64,000 nt of DNA from Branchiostoma floridae (taxonomy: Eukaryota; Chordata; Leptocardii; Amphioxiformes; Branchiostomatidae). The notes under the pieces are model-generated. The model saw only the letters and a program-made list of their open reading frames with translations, was not told the origin of the DNA and searched no databases. Within the stretch, counting starts at the first letter, position 1, and the number at the start of each line of letters is the position of its first letter. Shown in pieces: positions 10,470-22,400 of this stretch. The stretch is from positions 13,641,460 through 13,705,459 of the forward strand of contig NC_049990.1 in the NCBI RefSeq assembly GCF_000003815.2, in the 5' to 3' direction. The position numbers and the translations under genes are program-made.

Positions 10470-13400
10470 GATCACACACATAGAGACTCACATACACACA
10501 CAGTCTCACTCTCACACACACCAGAGGCGGCGGCAGGAAAATTCGTCTGGGGGGGGGCGAAGTTTTCCTAACAGAATTTTGCGGCTCACGCTTACGTAGC
10601 GCAAAAGGCGCTACCCGTCGCACCGTTGGCGCGACCACGCTAGGGGGGTCCGGGGGCATGCCATACCTTTAATAGCCATACCTTGGTCATACCTTGGTCA
10701 TACCTTGGCTATACCTTGGCCATACCTTGGCCATACCTTGGCCAAATCTTGGCCATACCTTGGTCATACTTTGGTCATACCTTGGTCATACCTCGGCCAT
10801 ACCTTGGTCATACCTTGGTCATACCTCGGCCATACCTTGGTCATACCTTGGTCATACCTTGGCCAAATCTTGGCCATAACGGTCGCGGAAGAACTGGGGT
10901 GTGCACCGTTACCCATAGTTATAGCCAATAATATAGCTATACCTTGGTCATACCTTGGTCACACCTTGGTCATACCTTGGTCATACCTTGGTCATACCTA
11001 GGTCATACCTTGGTCATACCTTGGTCATACCTTGGTCATACCTTGGTCATACCTTGGCCAAATCTTGGCCATACCGGTCGCGGAAGAACTGGGGTGTTAC
11101 CCATAGTTATAGCCATACCTTTAATAGCCATACCTTGGTCATACCTTGGTCATACCTTGGTCATACCTTGGTCATACCTCGGTCATACCTTGGCCATACA
11201 TTGGCCATCCCTTGCTCATACCTTGATCATACCTTGGTCATACCTTGGACATACCTTGGTCATACCTTGGCCATACCTTGGTCATACCTTGGTCATACCT
11301 TGGTCATACCTTGGCCATACCGGTCGCGGAAGAACTGGGTTGTGCACCGTTACCCATAGTCATAGCCATACCTTAAATAGCCATACCTTGGTCATACCTT
11401 GGTCATACCTTGGTCATACCTTGGCCATACCTTGGTCATACCTTGGTCATACCTTGGTCATACCTTGGCCATACCGGTCGCGGAAGAACTGGGTTGTGCA
11501 CCGTTACCCATAGTCATAGCCATACCTTAAATAGCCATACCTTGGTCATACCTTGGTCATACCTTGGTCATACCTTGGTCATACCTTGGCCATACCTTGG
11601 TCATACCTTGGTCATACCTTGGTCATACCTTGGTCATACCTTGGCCATACGTTGGTCATACCTTTGCCATACCTTGGTCATACCTTGGCCATACCTTGGC
11701 CATACCTTGATCATACCTTGGTCATACCTTGGTCATACCTTGGTCATACCTTGGCCAAATCTTGGCCATACCGGTCGCGGAAGAACTTGGTTGTGCACTG
11801 TTACCCATAGTCATAGCCATACCTTTTTAAATAGCCATACCTTGGTCATACCTTGGTCATGCCTTGGCCATACCTTGGTCATACCTTGGTCATACCTTGG
11901 TCATACCTTGGCCATACCTTGGTCATACCTTGGACATACGTTGGTCATACCTTTGCCATACCTTGGCCATACCTTGGCCAAATCTTGGCCATACCTTGGC
12001 CATACCTTGGTCATACCTTGGTCATACCTTGGTCATACCTTGGTCATACCTAGGCCATACTTTGATCATACCTTGGCCAAATCTTGGCTATACCGGTCGC
12101 GGAAGAACTGGGGTGTGCACCCTTACCCATAGTCATAGCCATACCTTTAATAGCCATACCTTGGTCATACCTTGGTCATACCTTGGTCATACCTTGGCCA
12201 TACCTTGGCCATACCTTGGCCATACCTTGGTCGTACCTTGGTCATACCTTGGTCATACCTTGCTCATACCTTGGCCATACCTTGGTCATACCTAGTCATA
12301 CCTTGGTCATACCTTGGTCATACCTTGGTCATACCTTGGTCATACCTTGATCATACCTTGGTCATACCTTGATCATACCTTGGCCATACCTTGGACATAC
12401 CTTGGTCATACTTTGGTCATACCTTGGTCATACCTTGGTCATACATTGGTCATACCTTGATCATACCTTGGTCATACCTTGATCATACCTTTGCCATACC
12501 TTGGCCATACCTTGGTCATACCTTGGTCATACCTTGGTCATACCTTGGCCAAATCTTGGCCATACCGGTCGCGGAAAAACTGGGGTGTGCACCGTTACCC
12601 ATAGTCATAGCCATACCTTTAATAGCCATACCTTGGTCATACCTTGGCCATACCTTGGCTATACCTTGGCTATGCAATTCAACATTGTTCAACCTTTCCT
12701 GTCCTTATTAATTGTTATGTTGTAAAAAGATCTAAAACAGTACATATATGGGCACAAAGAATGCCCACATGCATACAATGTACTCTAAAACTAGACAAAA
12801 AAAATTCATATGCTCTTGATCACTACAAACAAATACACAGTTTATGCATAATTATGAATGGTTCATATAAAGTACATTTGACTTTTACAGCAAAACATTG
12901 TTTACAATGTACAGCAGAGCTACATTAGGTATGCCATATCAAACAATATCTGAGATGCTTAGATTAGTCACTTCCACAAACAAATACACATTTCATATAC
13001 ATGTATATCAATACTAACTACTGGTCCATCCAAAGTATATTCAACTTTTATCATGAACTACATTCATGTATCTTTTGATGACACATCGTGATTCAGATTT
13101 GAGATATCATTGGTGCCCTCGTTGTCATTTTCATAGGCGATGTTGGGTTGCCCCCCTTAATTGTTCCGAAGTGCCTGGTTGACAGTGTCAGCTGTTGCTG
13201 AAGCACTGATAGCAATATCCCGTGCGTTGAGTGGTAGATAGACATACCTGCAGTTACAAATCTCTTTTGGTCTGCGCATATTCATCAAGAAATTACGGCA
13301 TATTTGTAATCATAATTAGAAAAAATTATAGCATGGAATGGATCTTATGCAACCAGGTCCCTAACATCCAGACAGCAGTCAGTTTTTGTACTTCATCCCA

Positions 13401-16400
13401 ACAAAACAAAATAATGTTTTAGTGTGTATGTCAATCTTTATCCCTCTCTCTCTCTCTCTCTCTCTCACTCTCTCTTTTTCTCTCACTTCCTGTCTGTCTC
13501 TCTCTCTGCGTGTGTAGTATGTCTGTCTGTATGTGCGTGTGTTACTGATGATTACATAGCATTTATTGGTTAGCCTTAGGGTGTGCCTTAACGCCTCATG
13601 CTGTATTGCTTTAACTAAAAAAGGATGTGCTCATCATATCTATGAAAGTTTGTCGATAAAAGCTCTGACATACGTTGTATAATTGCAAACTGAAGGATAT
13701 CTTGGACAACGGTGTAGGTGCTTCACAAAATTCAACTGTCTTCTTCCAAAAAGGCTGCCTCATATCAAACACAGCTGTTGTTTCAAAGCCTGAAAATTTT
13801 GTTTTATCCAATGTATGACGACCAATGAGACATCGACGTAGCACTTTAAGACATTATGCATTTCCAAGGATACGTTTGTTTGTTTAAAGTTGAATATAAT
13901 TAATGCGGTAGCTTTGATGCCAAATGTCTCAATATCTTAAACTTACTTCAACTCCCGGTAGACATTGTCATCTCCATCTGGTCGTCCTTCAATTTCGCCT
14001 TGACTTTGTAGCTCTGTTTGAAACAAGAAATTGAATACATCATATCTCATCATGATAATGCGATAGGCATAGCATTATCATACACTACAACAGTTATGCA
14101 TAGCATGTGCTATTAGCCGGATGTCATTGCCATCTTTTTATGGACTATACAGTCATGTACCTCAATAATATTAGCAAAGGGGTAAAGCTGCTTCCGAGAG
14201 TAACTAAGGAATTTAAAGAAAAAAATATCAAACAGAAAAGCTTAATCACATCGCCACATTGCACATCAAATTTAGAACATTCTAATCTTATACTGTAAAG
14301 ATAAAAAAAAAAAATTCACACTTCACACCTGCACGCATCGAGTAGCGCATCTTCTTGGGTGCCTCTTGACAACAGTCCGTTGGTTGCACTATCCGACTCC
14401 CATCCCCTGTATTCCATAACGGGGGACGGTTCGCAACAGGCGGTGGAGGTGGCGAGTCTACCTCGACGTTCGTACCATTCCCTTCGGCGTAAGCATAGTC
14501 CTTCGTCCCTGGTAAGAAGTTGTATTGATGTGCAGTGAAGGCCGGTGTCGTTAGGTGCGCTGTTGACATGTCCTTCATACGGCGACGCATTGATACCAAT
14601 TTCACAACTAGCCCTAGGGTTATCACAAGCAACAGCCCAGCAAAGCCACTAACCCCAAAAAGGATATAACGTTGGTTATCCAAGTCAGTCTCGAGCTTGT
14701 GTTTTTCTATTTCATCGCATGGTGGCGTGATTGAGAAGGACGGCGATGTAGCTATCGGGGAGACAGCTGTTGCGGGTGTTGAATTTCGCATAGTCGAGAT
14801 TCTCGACGATGTAGTTCCTGGACAAAAAATTGATGTGTCTGCAAAGGTAGACCATACGAAAGTGTAAATGATGTGAACATATACTAAAAATTACACATGT
14901 ACCATCCTTTATCCGGAAGTTCAGCCTTTAACGGTTAATGTTCTGTTACGATGGAATAGCTAGTTCATCATCTTGGGCATAAACATGTAAGGTTACTTAA
15001 TAAGATATCGATAAACTAGGAGAACTTACAGGAGCATGTGATCTTGACCTCAGGTGCTGGTTGAAAGTAGTGACCATTATAGATATGCCAAGTTGACGTG
15101 ATTTGCTCGGCAACAAGATTGCTATCAGATGCAAAGAGCGCAATAAGAATACTGCCGACTTTTGGTCCTATGAACCAGTGACATAGTGACGAGCCATCAC
15201 CGAAGCAGTAGAGAAAGTCATTTGTTGTGTCGCTGGCGTATACTGGGCGTCCTTCGTTGGTAAAGTTAAGCCTTGTATAGGTAGTCATCAGTGAAGTTAG
15301 ATATGTGGTGGATCCAGAAAGTCGGATGGTGTTACAGCCAGGAACGCAATCTATATAAAATTTTGAAATATACAATTATTGTGTGAGAAGAATATTTGAA
15401 GTAGGTAAACTGTTACACCGTTATCACTGGCAATTAACAACTGTTATGTATATATCTACCCCGTTATACGTTTCGGACCACATCGTAAAAAAGGCGCGTA
15501 TTGAAAGTGCTTGACGTTTGTGATTGCATCTGTAACTGAGCGACACCTAGCGCTGCAGTACAATGTGAACCAGTGAAGAAGGTGACATGCGGTCAAAGGG
15601 TTGTCAAAAAGTCTCTTTAGCAAGTCTGTGAAAACCTCGCCTTGTCTCGGCACTCGTTTTTCAGTGCTGAATGTTCGTCAGCACTCGGTTTTTAGTACTG
15701 AATGTTCGTCAGCACTCGGTTTTTAGTGCTGAATGTTCGTCAGCACTCAGTTTCCAGGGCGGACGCCGGCTTTTCCAGCACTGAAAATCCAGTGCTGAAG
15801 CCATCTTCAGCACTGGAACCGAGTGCTGAAAAAGACGGGCGAGGTTTTCGTAGTTTTGCGTCTCTTTATTCATTGACCTATCAACCTGATGAAACTATTC
15901 AAGGATTAACTTAAAAAGTAAGTAGACTACGATAAGAAGGCTATAATAATCAGATTATGATAAGTAGATAATAATCTCCTCGTAAGCAGATTAAAAGTCA
16001 GTAGTTTGTTCAATAATCATCTATAAGTACCGGGTAAGAGTCGGGTCAGAGATAGCGTGATTCTTAACAGACACTGCCATCGCAAAACGGAATCTTTACG
16101 CAGGCTTTAAGGTAAGCTTAACGATTGAATTTCGTGCAGTGTCAACGTTTGCTACAATGAGTGCTTGTACCTTGTGTTGCCGTGAAAGCCGTAGGTGCAT
16201 CATCATCATCATCATCATCAGCATCATCGGTCGGCTGCAGCGCAGGCGACTGCAAGCTTCCTCCAGTTCCGTTTATCGGCAGCGAGTTGTCGGAACTGCC
16301 TGGGGATGCAGCGGTCGTTTGAGGTTGTGCTTTTGTGGTTGTTGCAGCAACTGTTTAGAGAGATAAAAGACAATGTAAAATACTGTAGGAAATGTGTGAT

Positions 16401-19400
16401 TTACCGACGTCGATGAATGCCTGGTAAGTCCATGGTCTGGTATTGGTTGTTTTTGCATTTGATGCTTTACTTAGAAGTAGGCAAACACTATTATACAGAT
16501 ATATGTATCGTATTCGCACAAACAAGGTTTGACAGGGTTTTGATGAAATTAATGTCCCTTTTACACAAGGTTTTTGAAAACTGCCACCCAGTTCGGAAAT
16601 AGCCATTTTGAACCTCTATAGATATGCTAGAGAAAATTCACACTTGAAAAGAGATAATCCCGAATGGCTAACGGAAGTGCGTGTCTGACTAATACAACAT
16701 TAAAGATAAGTAAAAAGTTTGCAGTTTCCTTTCTGTTCCCACAGGAAATCTACTTGAAAAGCGTATCACGGAAGGAATTCCTCTTAGGCATATTGCTGTA
16801 ACTGATATACCTTTCATGGGCAGGTTGATCATTGCTTTTACCGGATACCTGCAACTAACACTGTGCCAGGTTGTTTGGAAAATAGACCCTCAAGGTCTCT
16901 CCATACACAGGAGTGAACAACAACTTCCCACAAAACTGTTGACGTTGCCATTACATGTAGTTGCATCTAACATATTGTATCAATATCACAATTGTATGAA
17001 CGTAACAGTTTGAACTTTGAGTACAAAATCATTACCCCAAACGTTAGCAGGAGGTTATGTGTAAAATACGTCTCTAAATGGCAACTGTTGACATTGCCAC
17101 GGAACTATATTTATATTGCATCAATGTTAACTCTAGATTACCACTGTAAGCCCTTAGGACAGGAATAAGCGGGGTATGATGAACCTCAAAGTCTATGTCA
17201 AGTTCAACTCAGTCCCAGATGAAGGCTTTTCTTATGATGTTACCCCTTTATGTCTTGCATTGTGTTTATGTATTTTATGTATCTCCACTTCTCTTTTTGT
17301 TCCAATGAAAGTGTTTTAGACGTTCAAATGTTAAGTTATAAATTGTAATAAAGGGAACGAAGAAAGTCGTCTTAAATGCCTGTTTCAAGGGTAAAAAATC
17401 GATAGCCTGAGAGGATTCGAATTCTGGACCTCTGGGTTCTGGGCCAAACACCCGGCAGTTATGCCACACGACGCCACAACGATAGAACCTCTTCTCAAAC
17501 GCTAACCTGGAATCCAGTCTAATTGTGGCACGGCCTACCGTAGTTAGTGCAGGCTTTGTACGGGGCGAGTGCAGCTCTCAGCCGCAGGGGTAATCGGCCA
17601 CGCCTGGTAGGATTTCCACGGGGTTAGACTTTGGCCTAGTGGGACATTTAGCCGGACGGCAATTAACTCCCATTGGGCTAAGTCTAACCGCGTGAAAATT
17701 GTACCGGGTGTAAATGATTACCCCGGCGGCTGAGAGCTACACTGGCCCCGCAGAGAGCCTACACTAACTACGGTTGGCCGTGCCACAAGGAGGCTGGATT
17801 CCAGGTTACTCAAACCCCTCAAAATAGCCTTCTTTCTGCTCAGCAGCCATTGTTGCCCCAAACACGTTCTGGTGCCATTTTGATTTTGAAAGATATTTGT
17901 CTGTCAACAGCATGAAAATTGACTACATTTAGCACCTTATTGTTGCCAAATGAGCCTACATCCTGCTCAAGAGGTACACAGAAAATTTAAGACCTTGTTG
18001 GAAAGAAAGAATTTAGACTTACCACACATGAAAACCACCAACTTGACCATGAGATGTATGGAAAACATCTTGAGTCACGCTCCTTAGTTTGTCGGTGAGA
18101 TGTTAGTGTCCAGAAACAGGAGGAAACCGACAACGGCTTAAGGAAACGACGTCATTACATTTATATTGTAGTAGAGGACCATCACAAATTCCAATGTCTT
18201 TGCTGTCCAGAATCTATTTCAGGCGTCTCTGTGTGGAAACATTTGGCAAATAGAGAAGGTTTGGCAAATGGATATTGCTTCGGTACAAATATGTTACTTT
18301 GAGATTATCCCTGAAGAATGGCAGGGGTACGTTAGTCAAGATCGGGTTACGTAGGGGGCGTACTATGTGGTGAGAGAGTCTTCAATCTTGTCCACGTCAT
18401 TGACTTTGGGCTTGTTGAATACATGTATGTGTAGGGCTGAGTACCAGTACGGTGTACCGATACAAAACCGGTTTTCTTATTGGACCGGTCCAGAAAAACC
18501 GGACCTGAAAAAATTAGGTAGACCGGATGTTGGACCTATTGGAAAATGATTGGAGAATGAGTATATGATCGGGCATTAACGCGTTTTGGGGCTTACCGGT
18601 CGACGAAAATAACAAGTGCGAAGTAGAGTAGTGTCTATAGTCATTTCTACCAAGTTTTACAATCAATCGTACAGAGGCAGTTAGCCTTGTAGGATTCTAT
18701 ATAACGCCAGTGGGAGTCCAACACTCCACAAAACAGATTTCTTTGTTGCGAAATGGACCATTGTTGGAGTATCGTCTATTCACAAGTTTTCACATACTGA
18801 ATCAGGTCCAGGTTCAGGTCCGGACCTGGACCTGAATCTTCTGTACCGGTACCCACCCCTATGTATGTGTATGTCTCTTATTGATAACAGTTGATCTGTG
18901 TCTCATCCGGCTTTCCTCTCTTTTTGGACGTCATGTTTACTTTACGATTGGGGCATCTTCTCTGGAATAGTTTTAAAGAACGCTTGCAGATAGATGTGCA
19001 AAAGTTAGGTGTGACGGATCGTTCAGTGTAATATAACCAGCTGCTGCCGCACCGCGTGCCTGCGAAGCTGGTGTGTTACGCCGAATGGCGGTTATACCGG
19101 CTATATAGATACAGATACAGATACAATTCAACTAATAGCTTCTCTTCCTCCCAAATAATGATAATACTTGCCTTAAACCCTGTAGGACACGATATACCGT
19201 ATGATATGAAATATAAACTGGTATTCTTTATCTTACTTTCAACATCTGATGTTCATACCACTTAGTATATCCCGTTGATATTGAATACGAAAATAAGACA
19301 GGCAGATAATACAACTTATACCAAGATATATTTTTCTTCAAAATATCTATTTTACATCGGTCAAGTCAACATACATTTTCAGGTACGTTATATGTTAGAC

Positions 19401-22400
19401 GCACCCACGTCAAGAAATAACGGAAATAACTTGTCCGTAATGTACATTTTAATTGGTATATCAGTTACCGTTTCATAGTACATGTAGTGATCTCTTCTCT
19501 TTACTAGTATCAAAAATCAGAAGCACACACATGAAAAAGGACAAACTAATATCCATATAGAGCCTAACTACATATTCATATCTGCTTAATTTGCGTAGCT
19601 TTCAAGTTGATTGCTTTATGATCATAATATCATATGGTATCATATGAAGTGGAAATATGTTTTACAATTTTACGCTACAAGATATACACCACTGAAAAAA
19701 TATTTTTGTATAAAATTTGTTTTTGGAAAACACAAGATAGATACTGATAGATTGTTTTCCATATTTTTGTTAAGCACAAAATAGACAGTGTAACAAACTC
19801 ATTTTTGCCTTTGTTTTTTTAAACACAAAATACACTATAACAAACGTGATTTCTTTTTTTTTCTTGCTAACAGCATTCTGTTCAGCCTGTTCTTGTCATA
19901 CTTATATTTATATTCTTTATCAACACTCAAAGACCATGGGGCATACAAACTGCAAAATATTACAAGGCTTAGACGATATCTAGTATACAAACGCATATCA
20001 AACCTTCTTGCTTAAACACAGACACGCACAAAACGATAACCCAGCAAATTGAAAAATGACAGTGGTGATCACTATTAGTTGCAAAATAATGCACAAATGC
20101 CACCAAACATGACATCTATCAAAATAAGCATTTTTATCGACTATATCCGTGTCTCTGTTGGCAGCACATCGTAATCAGGAGCTGGTATGTCTTTAGTGTA
20201 CACTTGACTCCGCCTGTTCATTTTGTCATTTTGATAGGGGTTGTTGGGTTGTCCTCGCTGGTTGTTTTGACGTGCCTGATTGGCAGGCTTCAGGTACCCA
20301 TACTTATCGGCAATTGCAGTTTCAGCCATTGGAGAAGCAGCATTAGTGGTATCTCGTGTGTTAAGTTGTAGATAACCATATCTGAAATCAGAAGGCATAT
20401 ATTGTTATTATACGTTAAATCCGTTACTAATGAAATTGCAAAGAATGACTTTTATATATCCTGTGATAAAAATTCCGGTATCGCATTAGAAAATTCACCC
20501 TGCAGACGGTAAAAAGTTTGGGATGTTGGGATAGGGAAAAGGGCTACGAATACGTAATGTAGAGTAGTGTCTTGGCGTATTGAAAGGCAGGAAAGGCAGA
20601 GCCCATCTCTCTCCTTCCATCGTCTTTTACTTCCCCAACCGAAGTTAGTTTCCCTTTCTTACATGTACACATTGGTCAAGTTAGGAGAGTGCCTTTCCAT
20701 TGGGCACAATATCAGATATCGTATATTACAATACCGTAACTTGGCAGGAGTTAGTCCTTTTCCGACTATCTTGCAGTTACGCTACGTGACTTCACAACAC
20801 TACAGTACTTTGAATCTCAAGTGGGCTGGAGGAATGCAACAGGATAACGGTGCTACGCTTGCTACGTTGGGCACACGCACATGGATGGAGCAGACTTACT
20901 TCTGCTCTCGGTAGATGCTTTTTTCTGGAGCGATCGTCTGCTGTTCGACCTTAGATTCGGTTCTGTCGCTGCATCTCTGTTTTGATAAAAAGAATAACAA
21001 ATGTCATCTTACCGGTGTGACAGCGATCTCGCCCCCCCGTGATCTCGCCCCCCCGGGGGCGAAATCACTAGCGATCTCGCCCCCCCGGGGCGAAATCGCT
21101 AGCGATCTCGCCCTCCCCGGCTAGTGATCTCGCCCCCTACCTCGCCCCCCTTTAGCGATTTCGCCCCCCCCCAAAAAAACGGGTTTACATGACATTTTAG
21201 AAGTTGATTGGTATAAATCACAAAATGCAGTTTCAGAATGATATAAGTACACGAGTTTGATACATAACTCCATTCATAGTATCAATAGTAACGTAATTAC
21301 ATGGTAATAAGATAGTTGAACTTGTTTCAGACGAGGAGGGTTGGGTCCCTTGTATTCCCATTATTGCATATACCTGTGTCTTGACATAAGATGTATTTCA
21401 TTGTATTCACCTGGGTGTCGTGTTACNNNNNNNNNNNNNNNNNNNNNNNNNNNNNNNNNNNNNNNNNNNNNNNNNNNNNNNNNNNNNNNNNNNNNNNNNN
21501 NNNNNNNNNNNNNNNNNNNNNNNNNNTTACAGTGTTGTGTAGCATTAGCACAGCTATATCAACTTGCGCGTAGATAGTGTTTATAATTGAGAAACTATTA
21601 TTCACGTGTGTTTTTGTTAGTGCTTTGGAAATGTTTCCAGCACAAGAAAGAAAACACTGTGACAAATTTAAAACATATAGCTGACGTATTCCGTACCATA
21701 GACGGTGTTGATTTATACGTTCGCAGTAGCACTGTTTTTATGCCACCTCAGCTGCAAAAATTGTCTTTTTCATTTCAATGTCATGTTTGCACCGAACAAT
21801 ATAGTATCGACTTTCGAGGTATGACAGGCATCTTACGGTACGGTAATAAGTTGCCATATATGTACCATGTAACACACCGGATACGTTACTCCCCAGGTGC
21901 AGTATAGTACCAGGTAGCGCACCTGTAATATGTAGTAACCAGCTGCTCTTGGGGGGGGGGGGGCGAAAACGCTAAAGGGGGGCGAAAACGCTAGTGATCT
22001 CGCCCCCCGGGGGGGCGAGATCCCCGGGGGGGCGAGATCCCTGCCACACCGGTATTGAAAGTAAAATTTAGTCAACATTTATCAAATTTGAACAAGCCGC
22101 TAGATAAAGGACATTAAAGCAAGACATGACCTAACATCTGCGCTGATCCAAGGCGGCAACATCAACTAGAAAGGCCGACATTTGCTTGAGAGCAAATACA
22201 GCATATTTCAGCCATCTCCCTCCTCATGCAACAATAGACTGTTCCACAATCACCCATTTGAAAAATCACTTTTACTAATGACAGTTTAACCCAAAATGAA
22301 TCTTACAAAATTCCCTCGTGCAAGAATGGACTCCAGTGCACCCTATGTGAATTTGCACAATAGACTAGTCCAGAAATAATGAAATATAATGATCTGTTCC

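Noticed and set aside
10164-10571. His/Thr-rich or Cys/Val-rich proteins from CA tracts (also near 25516, 26372 and 40667)
   Set aside because: Translations of dinucleotide microsatellites.
10683-12711. Long + strand open frames coding proteins with an 11-residue period ([11 protein letters not shown])
   Set aside because: All three frames are open because the 11-bp unit lacks stops; there is no start context, splice pattern or single favoured frame.
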